A stretch of DNA of 64,000 bases from Chloroflexota bacterium (GCA_029782365.1 JAKOUW010000076.1:1-64000), one strand, 5' to 3'. Shown: positions 24,750 through 33,864, numbered from the stretch's first letter. A program made the numbers and translations. The notes: a model not told the origin generated them from the sequence alone.

Positions 24750-25593
24750 ATCGTTGAATCTCTCGAAAAACGCCCCTTTACCTGGGGGTGATTCTCTTCT
24801 GCTTGCAATAGCTGGATTCGGATTAAGAATTCATAGCAATTCGCAAAACCTGGTTCGTAAGCTGGAAGAACATTATCGAGAGTTTAGCGCAGTTGTCGAT
24901 GATGAAATAAACCTGCACATTGAGTGGTCAAAAAAAGCCAATATAGTTCAAACACTCATACCGGAAACGAAATTCCTGGACAACCAGATTCTCTTTTCTT
25001 CACCCGGCTGCGAAGGCGTTTATGAATTTGATCGCCAATATGCCAATTTGAAGATGGACACCCCGCGGCCATTTGAGATTATTGAATATTTTATGCGTCT
25101 GATTGTGGCTGTGAAAGTTTTTCAAATGGGCGGACTATTGTTTCACGGAGCGGGAATTTCGCATAAGGAATGTGGGGTTGTATTTTTTGGCCCTTCGGGC
25201 AGTGGCAAGACGACAGTTTCACGCCTGTCAACGTATGACTATGTATTAAATGACGATCTTGTTTTGTTGTTGCCTGGGGAAAATGGTTGGATGGTGAATT
25301 CAACGCCTTTCTGGAATCCAACTCAAATTAAACCCCAACCCAGGAGCCTGCCTTTGTTTGGACTCTTCCGCTTGGTTCAAGCTAAAAAAGTGTATTGCAC
25401 GAAACCAGGTCGGGCGGCCGCGGTTGCAGAAATAGCCGCCAGCGTACCTGTGCTGAGCGCCGAGCCTGGGTATGGGGATGAATTGATCGCCAGGGCGGAA
25501 GTAGTGACGCAATCTGTGCCAGTTTTTCGATTGCATTTTCTACCGGACGATACTTTTTGGAGTGTGGTAGAACCCTTGATTGGGTTGAGCTAG
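24742..25593 (+). CDS. HPr kinase-like P-loop protein
   Basis: 283 residues. The N-terminal half is a beta-rich region of unknown fold. The C-terminal half carries an HprK-like core: GGLLFHGAGIS, Walker A G150-PSGSGKTT, VLNDDLVLL (the aspartate pair typical of HprK-related kinases) and FWNPTQIKPQPRSLPL. Such proteins are encoded with PqqD-like proteins in peptide-modification or protein-sorting loci. A PqqD gene lies at 29118 here. Lasso-peptide cyclase and protease genes are absent. A cytoplasmic kinase acting on an unknown protein or small-molecule substrate is the best guess. It overlaps the Fn3-like gene by 8 bp. Confidence 0.78.
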   Translation: MVESLNLSKNAPLPGGDSLLLAIAGFGLRIHSNSQNLVRKLEEHYREFSAVVDDEINLHIEWSKKANIVQTLIPETKFLDNQILFSSPGCEGVYEFDRQYANLKMDTPRPFEIIEYFMRLIVAVKVFQMGGLLFHGAGISHKECGVVFFGPSGSGKTTVSRLSTYDYVLNDDLVLLLPGENGWMVNSTPFWNPTQIKPQPRSLPLFGLFRLVQAKKVYCTKPGRAAAVAEIAASVPVLSAEPGYGDELIARAEVVTQSVPVFRLHFLPDDTFWSVVEPLIGLS

Positions 25594-25638
25594 GGAAAAT
25601 GCCCGCGACAATCATTGTTGTAGAACCAGAGTGGTTGC

Positions 25639-25666
25639 TTGCCGGGACCATTTATCGAGGTATAAT
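25639..25666 (+). promoter_or_regulatory. Promoter before the first C25 peptidase gene
   Basis: TTGCCG (25639-25644), 16 bp, then a perfect TATAAT (25661-25666). Initiation near 25673 would place a terminator-like hairpin at the very start of the mRNA. Confidence 0.65.
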
Positions 25667-25676
25667 GCAAATGTCT

Positions 25677-25702
25677 GGCGGGCAATAAAGGCTCGCCTTT
25701 TT
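25677..25702 (+). terminator. Leader hairpin with T-run (possible attenuator)
   Basis: GGCGGGC (25677-25683) pairs with GCTCGCC (25691-25697, one G-U pair) and runs into TTTTT, 21 bp before the peptidase ATG. In transcripts reading through from the HprK-like gene, TGCCCGC (25600-25606) could pair perfectly with GCGGGCA (25678-25684) and prevent this terminator from forming. Confidence 0.6.
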
Positions 25703-25722
25703 CTCACTTAAGGATGGCATTT

Positions 25723-28700
25723 ATGTTTTCCAGGTTTATCCGGAGTGCAATCATTATTATTCTATCCATCACAACGCTGTTTCCGGGCAATCCTTGGGTC
25801 GCGGCCGCCGATTCGCCTCAAATCCAACCAGGTGATACGGGTTCTACGCTCCAGGGAACAAGTCAAGGGAAGCTGCTTGAGGCGGCAGACAATCGGCTCT
25901 TGATCAAATTTTCGGCCCCAGGCTTTCAGGTTGTCAACCAGATGGTCAACGGTATCGAGCGTGCCAGGATTAATGTACCAGGAGCAGTTCAAACCGACCA
26001 GCCCGGTTTACCCGCCGTGCCAGTTTACAGTATCTTGGTGGCGATCCCACCACAAAGTGACTATTCACTTCGTATCGTTTCAGCCACGGTAAAGGCGCAG
26101 GCATTATCCACACCGCTTGCTTTCGCCGAATCACCATCCGTACAAGATCCAGAAACTGGGGCTTCAATCCAAAGAATTACAACCGAACATGGCGCAGATT
26201 TCCAACCTGGACAATTGTATCCTGCCAATCCTGTCAGGGTCGCCAGCGAAGCCTGGCTGCGAGACCAGCGCATTCTCAGGTTGGAATATTACCCGGCCCA
26301 GGTGAACCAGGCAACTCTGCAATGGAACTGGACACCCGATGTTCAAGTTGAACTATTATTCAGCCCGCCATCCAGCCCTGTCAAGATGCAGTTCTTGCCT
26401 CCGGTATCGGCAATCGAACGCAACCACGATTCGTTTGAAAAAGTACTGCAAACCTCGCTTTTAAATTATGATCAGGGTGCCAATTGGCGTGCTGCGCCAC
26501 AGGCAAGTATTCCCGGAGATTTTGGATTTACCCAAGCGCGAGATTTTTCACCTGCCGTGCAAATCGTTGTGGACCATGACGGGATTTACAAAGTGACATA
26601 TGAACAACTGATGGCAGCCGGGGTAAATCTGGCAGAGGATCCGCACAATTTCCAATTGACATCGCAAGGACAACCAGTTGCTTTTCTTTTACAAGGGAAC
26701 GGCGATAACCATTTTGACCCAGGCGAAGCTGTCATCTTCTACGGCCAAAAATTTTATGGCGACCATCTGGCAAGTGTGTATACCAGCAGCATGAGCCAAT
26801 GGTCTCTTTTGTGTCCATTGACTTGCAAATTGTCTAAACAACTGGAAGATTACACCAACGATAACACTTATTGGTTGCGTATGGGAACTTCGCCTGGGTT
26901 ACAAATCAACACCGTGGATGCAGCCCCGAAGGATACGGCAACCATACCGGCTTATTACACATCCACAGTACATGCTGAGGAAAATCACCGATGGTACGCC
27001 ACCCACCTGGTCGACGAGGGTGTCTGGTATTGGGCTTCGACAAGCACAAGTGTGATCACATCGAGCTTTGCTACTAACCTGACGGCTGTTTCTCCAGATG
27101 TTCCAACCGCAATTATCAGCGGGTCTTTGATGGGTTTTTCCAACAATCCTGGATACAACGTTCAAATAAAACTCAATTCTTATTTGCCTGTGCTCACATC
27201 CAACAGTTGGGACTATATAAAACGCTATACATTTCGCGCATCTGCACCAGTTACAGCTATTGTGAACAATGGCGCGAACACCTTAAACGTTATCTCGGCG
27301 GCTCCGTCGTCGCATATAATGTTTTTCGATTGGTTTGAAGTCCGCTATGCTCGGTTGTTTCAGGCTCTAAACGACGTTTTGCAGTTCAATTATCCGATTT
27401 CAGGAACTGTTCAGTTTAAAGCCAAGGGTTTTACCAGCGGCAATGCAATGGTATTCGATATTAGCAACCCTCTTGTACCGATTCAAATGTCTAATCCGCG
27501 GATTACCCCAGACGGAGGAGCCGGCACAAACCAGGTTGAATTTCAAGACTCGCAGCCAGGTGAGCATGCTACGTACATCATTGCTGGCAGCGCACAAATC
27601 CAGACTCCGAAGAAAATTCAAAATTATCTTCCACCTGACTTGACGCCAGCCCAGGGCGGTGCAGATTACATTTTTATTACTCATAAAAATTTCTACACCT
27701 CCACTGTCACGTTGGCAAATTATCGCAAAAGCCAGGGATTAACTACGTTTGTGGTTAATATAGATGATGTTTATCAACAGTTCAATTATGGCATCTTTCA
27801 CAGTGTCGCCATTCGCAATTACCTGGCGTATGCAATGAGCTCATGGACTGTAAAACCGCGCTATGTTCTCCTGGTAGGGGACGGCCATTTTAACTTTAAG
27901 AATTACACCAATCCTAATATTAAGAATATAGCCACCTCCGATACAATTTTTACGCCGCCCAACCTGGCATTTATCGATCCGTGGCAAGGGCAGACAGATG
28001 CAACAGCTCTGTTGGCGATGGTGGTGGGGAATGATCCCCTTCCGGACATTGCAATCGGCCGGCTCCCTGTGAACAACCAGGCTCAGGCAGATGCAATTGT
28101 GGCTAAAACCATTGCGTATGAACAGTCTTCTCGGCAAAACTGGCAGAAGAACACTGTTTACATCGCAGACAACCCAGATACCGCAGGCGATTTTAACGCA
28201 TCGGTAAATGATTTGGCCAGCAGATTTACACCACTTGGCTGGAGCACCAAAAAAATATTTGTCTCGGATTACTTGAGTAATCTTCCAGGCCCAACTACTA
28301 GAAAAGTCATTTCTCAATCTGTCAACATCACAGGAACATTGTTTCTCACGTATGTCGGCCATGCTGGAATTCCTTTTTGGGCGAATGAGAGCATCATGAC
28401 GACAAAGCTTGTTACCCAAACCATGCTTAATAAAAACAAACTGCCAATTTTGTTATCGTTGGACTGCCTGGATGGCTTCTGGCATTATCCGGATCCTACC
28501 AACAATTCGAGCCTTGCCGAGACAATGGTGCGCATTCCCAATGGAGGCGCGGTGGCTGCTTTTAGCCCGACAGGTTTAGGGCTGACCAATGGACATGACA
28601 CATTGGCAAATGGTTTTTTTACCACTTTTTATAAGAATGACGTGTGGGAGCTGGCGCCGGCTGCTTTAAATGCCAAATTGGCAATTTTCACCTCAGGATC

Positions 28701-28803
28701 TCATATGGATTTGCTGTATACATATACAATCCTGGGTGATCCTGCACTTCGAATCCAGGGCTCTCTGGATAAATTAATATATTTACCACTGATCAGCCAT
28801 TAG
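25723..28803 (+). CDS. Secreted gingipain-like (C25) cysteine peptidase with C-terminal tail motif
   Basis: About 1026 residues. A signal peptide (about 1-28) precedes a large propeptide/beta region, then a C25 caspase-like domain (about 640-960). The catalytic dyad is H880 in YVGHAGIPFW and C915 in LSLDCLDGFW. GDPALRIQG near the end matches the family's last helix and strand. Gingipain-type enzymes cleave after Arg or Lys in other phyla; specificity here is unknown. The last residues IYLPLISH form a hydrophobic tail also seen in the beta-helix protein at 36194-39451. Two ATGs compete; 25723 has AAGGA at suitable spacing. It is a paralogue of 30395-32542. Confidence 0.88.
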   Translation: MFSRFIRSAIIIILSITTLFPGNPWVAAADSPQIQPGDTGSTLQGTSQGKLLEAADNRLLIKFSAPGFQVVNQMVNGIERARINVPGAVQTDQPGLPAVPVYSILVAIPPQSDYSLRIVSATVKAQALSTPLAFAESPSVQDPETGASIQRITTEHGADFQPGQLYPANPVRVASEAWLRDQRILRLEYYPAQVNQATLQWNWTPDVQVELLFSPPSSPVKMQFLPPVSAIERNHDSFEKVLQTSLLNYDQGANWRAAPQASIPGDFGFTQARDFSPAVQIVVDHDGIYKVTYEQLMAAGVNLAEDPHNFQLTSQGQPVAFLLQGNGDNHFDPGEAVIFYGQKFYGDHLASVYTSSMSQWSLLCPLTCKLSKQLEDYTNDNTYWLRMGTSPGLQINTVDAAPKDTATIPAYYTSTVHAEENHRWYATHLVDEGVWYWASTSTSVITSSFATNLTAVSPDVPTAIISGSLMGFSNNPGYNVQIKLNSYLPVLTSNSWDYIKRYTFRASAPVTAIVNNGANTLNVISAAPSSHIMFFDWFEVRYARLFQALNDVLQFNYPISGTVQFKAKGFTSGNAMVFDISNPLVPIQMSNPRITPDGGAGTNQVEFQDSQPGEHATYIIAGSAQIQTPKKIQNYLPPDLTPAQGGADYIFITHKNFYTSTVTLANYRKSQGLTTFVVNIDDVYQQFNYGIFHSVAIRNYLAYAMSSWTVKPRYVLLVGDGHFNFKNYTNPNIKNIATSDTIFTPPNLAFIDPWQGQTDATALLAMVVGNDPLPDIAIGRLPVNNQAQADAIVAKTIAYEQSSRQNWQKNTVYIADNPDTAGDFNASVNDLASRFTPLGWSTKKIFVSDYLSNLPGPTTRKVISQSVNITGTLFLTYVGHAGIPFWANESIMTTKLVTQTMLNKNKLPILLSLDCLDGFWHYPDPTNNSSLAETMVRIPNGGAVAAFSPTGLGLTNGHDTLANGFFTTFYKNDVWELAPAALNAKLAIFTSGSHMDLLYTYTILGDPALRIQGSLDKLIYLPLISH

Positions 28804-29117
28804 CGAAGCGAGCTTGTCGAAATAAAAATGATTGAAACCAAATGCCATCCGTAAAATAAGGTAAAAAGCTTGGCAAAATGGCGCTTCTACCTGCTTGAAA
28901 CTTGCAAACAGCGAAGGTCTGAAAGTTGATCGGTCGGTAGCCCGCTGTGGTTGTGACAATCCTGCCCAAAGAATTGATGTCTGGTGTTATCATTGTGTGG
29001 GAGTGTAAAAATTCTCTGACCACTCCTCGGTAACGAGAGCCATTCCCCTTGGGGGGTCAGAAATATTTGATCATTGCGATCATGAATTTTAGTAGAATAA
29101 AGAGCATCGGAAAATAA
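28804..29117 (+). other. 314-bp non-coding interval before pqqD
   Basis: No convincing reading frame on either strand; the only plus-strand candidates are under 20 codons and lack ribosome sites, so I see no precursor peptide gene. The interval holds the folded element at 29015-29061 and an inverted repeat TGATC-ATTGC-GATCA (29068-29082). An AT-rich stretch with TAGAAT lies about 25 bp before the pqqD ATG. Confidence 0.6.
29015..29061 (+). ncRNA. Folded leader element (three-way junction with GNRA loop)
   Basis: Outer stem TCTGACC (29015-29021) with GGTCAGA (29055-29061). It encloses hairpin CTCG-GTAA-CGAG (GNRA tetraloop, 29026-29037) and hairpin CCC-CTTG-GGG (29045-29054). All three helices are perfect. 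It lies 56 bp before the pqqD ATG and may act as a 5' regulatory RNA. It matches no riboswitch class I recognise. Confidence 0.35.
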
Positions 29118-29405
29118 ATGGATACTTTGCATACATACCCCATCCCCGTCGATTCGGTCGCCGCGAAAGAAATAAACCGTGAGGCAGTTTTGGTTGTTCC
29201 TGAACGAGGAAAGGCAGAGGTTTTAAACGAAGTAGGGTCATTTATATGGTCATTGGTCGATGGCAAACGATCGATAGAAGAGATTGTCCAAGTGCTTTGC
29301 GCTAATTACGCTGTAGAAGAAGGCGTGGCGCGGAAGGATGCGATTCTTTTTCTTCAAAACCTGGCAGATAAAGGGGCAATTATTTTCAAGTTGGAGCCTA
29401 AATAA
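29118..29405 (+). CDS. PqqD-family peptide/protein-recognition protein
   Basis: 95 residues, a winged-helix-like RiPP recognition fold: REAVLVVPERGKAEVLNEVGSFIW, then DGKRSIEEIVQVLCANYAVEE and LQNLADKGAIIF, the typical PqqD pattern. In known systems PqqD-like proteins present a leader peptide or protein segment to a modifying enzyme. Here no radical SAM enzyme or cyclase is nearby, while an HprK-like protein and two C25 peptidases are. It heads a five-gene run with gaps of 8-30 bp. No strong SD. Confidence 0.83.
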   Translation: MDTLHTYPIPVDSVAAKEINREAVLVVPERGKAEVLNEVGSFIWSLVDGKRSIEEIVQVLCANYAVEEGVARKDAILFLQNLADKGAIIFKLEPK

Positions 29406-29424
29406 TTCGTTTGGGTGGATTTAG

Positions 29425-30384
29425 ATGAGCAGGTTAAACCGCCGAATTGCCTTTTTTGTTCTGCTTGCTTTAAGTATTGTTTGGCTTTTACCTGCTGCAA
29501 AGGTTGAAGCAGCGGTGACCCTCGTTTACCTAGATGCTTCGGCAGATATTTCAGTTCACGCAATTGTTATTTCCTGGCAAACCGGGAGCGAACTAAATAA
29601 CGCTGGTTTTTATATCCAACGATCCGCACAGCAGAGCGGCTCATATAACCGCCTATCCAACACAATCATACCCAGCGTTGGCGATGCAGCCGGGTCTGAA
29701 TATTCTTATAACGATGCAACCGCACAAGACTGTGTTATATATTATTATCGCCTCGAAGTAGTCGATAACAGCGGCCATTCCGTGGTCTACGAACGCGACC
29801 CCGGGACAAACCAGCTTATTTCAAGCATGTTAGATCCATCGGGCAACTGCGCCAACCTACCCACCCCCACCAGCACAAACACCTTTCCTCCCAATTTTAC
29901 TCCGTCGGTGACACCCACTCCGACGCGAACCGCAACGCCGACAATTACAATGACTCCGACGAATACCCCAATCGGTTTTACGCCTCAGGCTACCGCAACA
30001 CCAACGTTTACTCGCACTCCCACACGGACAACAGCGCCTACATTTACGCCCACCTTTCCCCCTACTTCTACCGCGCCTCCTACACCATCTGCAACGCAAA
30101 CTCTGCCAACAGGAGCCGTCGGGCAAATCACTGCGACATTGATACCGACACCAACCGGAACTTTGGAACCCTTGCCGACCATGCAGTTGATTTTCCCAGC
30201 GCATCCCACCAGTGAACCAATTACTCCTGGAGTTACCGTGATTGTTGTGACGCCGACATTGACGATGGTCGAAAACCAGGGCACAATTTCTTCCAGGACC
30301 TATCTTTTGGTTGGCGCAGTCATTGTTCTTTGGTTGGGCTTAATGGCATTCCTGGTGGCGTTTTTGCGCAAAGCGAGTCAATGA
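29425..30384 (+). CDS. Exported Fn3-like protein with Thr/Pro-rich stalk and C-terminal anchor
   Basis: 319 residues. The signal peptide ends near VEAAV (about 32). One Fn3-like domain (about 33-120; ISWQTGSELNNAGFYIQRS; VIYYYRLEVVDNSGH) is followed by a long Thr/Pro/Ala-rich stalk (about 145-265). A C-terminal membrane helix (about 291-312) and a positively charged end (FLRKASQ) close the protein. It looks like a surface protein held at the membrane on an extended, possibly glycosylated stalk. The Fn3 domain is similar to the one at 24309-24749. It lies 19 bp after pqqD and 10 bp before the second C25 peptidase. Confidence 0.8.
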   Translation: MSRLNRRIAFFVLLALSIVWLLPAAKVEAAVTLVYLDASADISVHAIVISWQTGSELNNAGFYIQRSAQQSGSYNRLSNTIIPSVGDAAGSEYSYNDATAQDCVIYYYRLEVVDNSGHSVVYERDPGTNQLISSMLDPSGNCANLPTPTSTNTFPPNFTPSVTPTPTRTATPTITMTPTNTPIGFTPQATATPTFTRTPTRTTAPTFTPTFPPTSTAPPTPSATQTLPTGAVGQITATLIPTPTGTLEPLPTMQLIFPAHPTSEPITPGVTVIVVTPTLTMVENQGTISSRTYLLVGAVIVLWLGLMAFLVAFLRKASQ

Positions 30385-30394
30385 AAGTTCCCTT

Positions 30395-32542
30395 ATGATG
30401 CGAAAAATTTTATACTGCCAAGACCGCTTGCGGAATTTTTGCCATCTTTGGTTAATTTCACTCGTTTTGGGCGCTTGTTCTTCACCAATTCCTGTTTCGC
30501 CTGTCTCTGAAAATTCAGCAGATCAAAATGCTCAGTTGAAAATCATTGTGTCAAAACAGGGTATGGTTCAAATCACTTCCCAGGATCTGAAGAACCATCA
30601 AATTGACCCGAGCCACATCAATTTATCCAGAGTAAATATCTCTTTACGTGGAGAATCACAACCGGTTTGGGTATCAGGGTCTGGTGACTCTTTGAAACTT
30701 GTTTTTTACGGCGAACCAGCAAATAGTGTATATACGGATAACAATGTATATATATTATCCACTTCTTCACCCACTACGACCGCCATGGCTGAGCTCAACG
30801 CTGCCCCAGGCGGCGGACAGACAGCCTCTTATTTTACGTATACCATCCATTATGAAGAAAACAAAGTTTATTCCCCATTGGTTGAAGAGGGAGATCATTG
30901 GTTTATCTCGAGTTTACCTGCTGGTCAGTCTAAATCCTTCCCGATCAATCTTATGGATTTAGTGCAGGGACCTGCAAAGCTGCAATTTGAAGTCTGGTCA
31001 AGCACCACTGCGCAGGTAACTCCCAATCACCATCTCATCATCAAGCTGAATTCGCAAATCGTAGTGGAAGATAAATGGACTGGCATAGGGAACCGGTTGC
31101 TTCAAGGAGATATCCCCCCGGGTATCCTGAAGGAAGGCGAAAATATTGTCACAGTCGAAGCGCCGGGCGATACTGGGGCTATTGTCGATACCAATTACTT
31201 GGATTGGTTTGAAATCCACTATGCACGTTCGCCTGAAATAAAAGAGAATAGTTTTGGGTTCTACGCCGCAGGTGAAGAGCTGCAATTCAATGGCCTGACC
31301 AGTTCAGTGGATGTGTTCGATATCACAACGCCTGCCAAAGTCGCCCGATTGTCTGGGATCAATGCCCAAAATCAACAGGTCTCGTTTCACACGCAGCCGG
31401 GTAATCATTTTTGGGCGGTCAATCAGGCTGGTTACGCAAAGCCAGATGCGCTTGATCTTTTGACGGCGACGCCAGACATTCGCCACCCTGATAATAACCC
31501 GGAGGGGGCAGATTACATCGCTATTGGCCCGGCGGCGCTTTTAGAGCCTTTACAACCATTACTCGACTTGCGAAAAAGCGAAGGACTGCAAGTGATCTCT
31601 GTCCCATTACGGGCCATATACGATCAAATGAATGATGGATTTCCAGAACCGGAGGCGATTCAAAAATACCTGTCTTATGCCAGCCAAAGCTGGGTCCGAA
31701 AGCCCAAATTTGTTTTATTGGTAGGAGATGCCACATACGATCCTAAGGGTTACATAACCCAGCCTGCTGCCAATCAACTGCCGGTATTTTTTGTCAATAC
31801 GGTTTACGGTGGTCAAACAGGAACGGATGTTTTTTATACGATCACCCAAAACGAACAAAAACCTTCCATAGCCTTAGGCCGGCTGCCAGCTCAAAACCAG
31901 GATCAAATTACTGCGTATATAAATAAAGTACTTCAATATGAACATGCTGCTGGGCAAGAAGCATGGTTGAAAGCGGTTTTGGCAGTCTCAGATGGACAAG
32001 ATGTCGAATTCAAGGATGAAGCGACCACTTTTTTAAGCCAGCTGCCGGCAGAATATCAGAGTGAAGCCTATAACCCTCCTTCCGGAGAAACAGGAGCAGG
32101 AGCAGTGATCCAGGATAAATTAAACCAGGGAAAAGCGTTGATTGCTTATTTTGGGCATGGCAGCATCAATATGTGGGGTAAAGACAAATTGTTCACAGTG
32201 GATGAGGCCAAATCGCTAAAGAACACCCGACTGCCTGTTTTTGTCACGATGACATGCTTGAACGGATATTTCATCCATCCGAAGGTGGAATCTTTAGCTG
32301 AGGCTTTGTTATGGGTACCAGGAGGTGGTGCAGTAGCTGTCCTAGCTCCGACCAGCCTGACGGTGACTTCTGACCAGGCCCGGTTCAGGGAGCCGTTTAT
32401 GCAAGCGTTATTCACTCAAAAAGTATCTTTGGGTGAGGCATTGCTAATTGCAGAGCAGAAGAATATCGAAAGCACCACTGAACTGACAGAAGTGCAGAAG
32501 ACATTTCTGCTCTTTGGCGATCCAGCTCTTCATCTCAAATAA
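30395..32542 (+). CDS. Gingipain-like (C25) peptidase lipoprotein
   Basis: 715 residues. The lipoprotein signal has lipobox LVLGAC followed by SSPIPVSP, so it should be lipid-anchored on the outer face of the membrane. A beta-rich N-terminal part precedes the C25 domain (about 365-700). The catalytic H588 is in YFGHGSINMWG and C621 in TMTCLNGYF. The regions KPKFVLLVGDATYDPKGY and FGDPALHLK align by eye with the larger peptidase at 25723-28803, so they are paralogues. Unlike that protein it has no tail after the peptidase domain, as expected if the lipid does the anchoring. Two adjacent ATGs (30395, 30398) are possible. Confidence 0.87.
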   Translation: MMRKILYCQDRLRNFCHLWLISLVLGACSSPIPVSPVSENSADQNAQLKIIVSKQGMVQITSQDLKNHQIDPSHINLSRVNISLRGESQPVWVSGSGDSLKLVFYGEPANSVYTDNNVYILSTSSPTTTAMAELNAAPGGGQTASYFTYTIHYEENKVYSPLVEEGDHWFISSLPAGQSKSFPINLMDLVQGPAKLQFEVWSSTTAQVTPNHHLIIKLNSQIVVEDKWTGIGNRLLQGDIPPGILKEGENIVTVEAPGDTGAIVDTNYLDWFEIHYARSPEIKENSFGFYAAGEELQFNGLTSSVDVFDITTPAKVARLSGINAQNQQVSFHTQPGNHFWAVNQAGYAKPDALDLLTATPDIRHPDNNPEGADYIAIGPAALLEPLQPLLDLRKSEGLQVISVPLRAIYDQMNDGFPEPEAIQKYLSYASQSWVRKPKFVLLVGDATYDPKGYITQPAANQLPVFFVNTVYGGQTGTDVFYTITQNEQKPSIALGRLPAQNQDQITAYINKVLQYEHAAGQEAWLKAVLAVSDGQDVEFKDEATTFLSQLPAEYQSEAYNPPSGETGAGAVIQDKLNQGKALIAYFGHGSINMWGKDKLFTVDEAKSLKNTRLPVFVTMTCLNGYFIHPKVESLAEALLWVPGGGAVAVLAPTSLTVTSDQARFREPFMQALFTQKVSLGEALLIAEQKNIESTTELTEVQKTFLLFGDPALHLK

Positions 32543-32572
32543 TCCGATAAAAACCTAAGAGATGCCTTATAT

Positions 32573-33856
32573 ATGAGTCAATCATTTCCACCAGATGGTT
32601 ATATTGCCACCATATCGAAAATCGAAGGGATTGAGGTTTACCAACCTGCACCTCAAAACGCGCCTTCACAAGAAGAGGTTGTTACATTCACTTGCCCCAA
32701 ATGCGGCGCGACAACCAATTACAACGTTTCTGAATCTGTCTTGAAATGCTCCCACTGTGGATACAGTGAAAATGTGAAGGCCAAAAAGGTGGGAACCAGT
32801 GCCCAGGAAAATGAGTTTACAGTTCAGGTCATGGAAGATGCCGACCATGGTTGGGGAGAAGAGCGGAAGGAGCTAGCCTGTCAAAACTGTGGCGCTCTTA
32901 CGACTATTCCTTCGAATTCATTAACTCTTACCTGCGCCTTCTGTGGTTCGAATAAGGTGATCCAACGCTCTGCTGTTCAGGACGCGCTTCGCCCCCGATT
33001 CCTGGCCCCATTTAAAATCAGCGATATAGAATGCCAGGGCATCGCCTCGACCTGGTTGGGCAGCAGTTGGATGACGCCCTCCAGCCTGGCAAAACTGGCC
33101 AATGTCCGGTCGTTTTCAGCGATTTATCTGCCTTATTGGACGTTTGATGCCAATTTGAGCGCCAGGTGGCGCGCGGAAGTCGGCCATACGGAAAGCGAAC
33201 AGTATTATGACCCAGGTGATAAATCTTGGAAAACACGAACAAAAATTGTCTGGCGGTGGGAATCAGGCAATGCCAACCTGGACATTGATGACATGTTGGT
33301 ATCCGGAACATCCAAACTCAGTCAATATCACTTGAGAGCGATTGCGAATTATGACTTGGGTCAGTTAGTGGTTTATGAGCCGCGCCTCCTGGCAGGTATG
33401 CAAGCCCAGGCGTATGATATTAAATTAGAACCGGCCTGGGAGGTTGCTCGCCAAGAAATGCGTGAGCGAGCCAGAGAGGCCTGTCGCAGCCAGGCCAGCA
33501 CTTCGAATATCCGCAATTTCAGTATGAGCTTAGATTTTGCCGATGAAGCCTGGCGATATATCTTATTGCCAGTGTATTTGGCTGCTTATACCTATGAAAA
33601 CAAGGTTTACCAGGTATTGTTGAATGGTTTAACCGGCAGCATTTCTGGCCAACGACCAGTCGATTGGGAAAAAGTGTGGTTGGTGATTCTCGCCTTACTT
33701 GCACCTGGGCTTTTGCTGAGCCTGGCAGGTTTGATCACCCTGCCTATTTTTGGAGCTGGGGTGGCGGTGGGTGGTATCGGATTTGTTCTGCTGCTCATCG
33801 GAATTGTAATTGCGATAATCATAGGTTTTCGGGCGAACAGCCTGTCACAGGCATAA
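32573..33856 (+). CDS. Double zinc-ribbon protein with C-terminal membrane hairpin (paralogue 1)
   Basis: 427 residues. Two C4 zinc ribbons open the protein (FTCPKCGATTNYN ... LKCSHCGYSE; LACQNCGALTTIP ... LTCAFCGSNKV). A middle domain of about 220 residues is shared with the next gene (IYLPYWTFDANLSARWRAEVGH), and two C-terminal helices (about 365-420) complete it. The topology suggests a cytoplasmic body tethered to the membrane. The function of this family is unknown to me; similar zinc-ribbon plus membrane proteins occur singly in other bacteria. It follows the second C25 peptidase by 30 bp. Confidence 0.75.
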   Translation: MSQSFPPDGYIATISKIEGIEVYQPAPQNAPSQEEVVTFTCPKCGATTNYNVSESVLKCSHCGYSENVKAKKVGTSAQENEFTVQVMEDADHGWGEERKELACQNCGALTTIPSNSLTLTCAFCGSNKVIQRSAVQDALRPRFLAPFKISDIECQGIASTWLGSSWMTPSSLAKLANVRSFSAIYLPYWTFDANLSARWRAEVGHTESEQYYDPGDKSWKTRTKIVWRWESGNANLDIDDMLVSGTSKLSQYHLRAIANYDLGQLVVYEPRLLAGMQAQAYDIKLEPAWEVARQEMRERAREACRSQASTSNIRNFSMSLDFADEAWRYILLPVYLAAYTYENKVYQVLLNGLTGSISGQRPVDWEKVWLVILALLAPGLLLSLAGLITLPIFGAGVAVGGIGFVLLLIGIVIAIIIGFRANSLSQA

Positions 33857-33864
33857 GTAGGATT

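Noticed and set aside
28793..29132. Reverse-strand frames across the gap before pqqD
   Set aside because: They have no ribosome site and no coding-like composition, and they overlap real gene ends; treated as chance.
33664..33864. N-terminal extension of the second zinc-ribbon gene
   Set aside because: It overlaps the preceding gene by 190 bp and has the low-complexity, cysteine-rich look of a shadow frame; the ATG at 33865 fits the operon.
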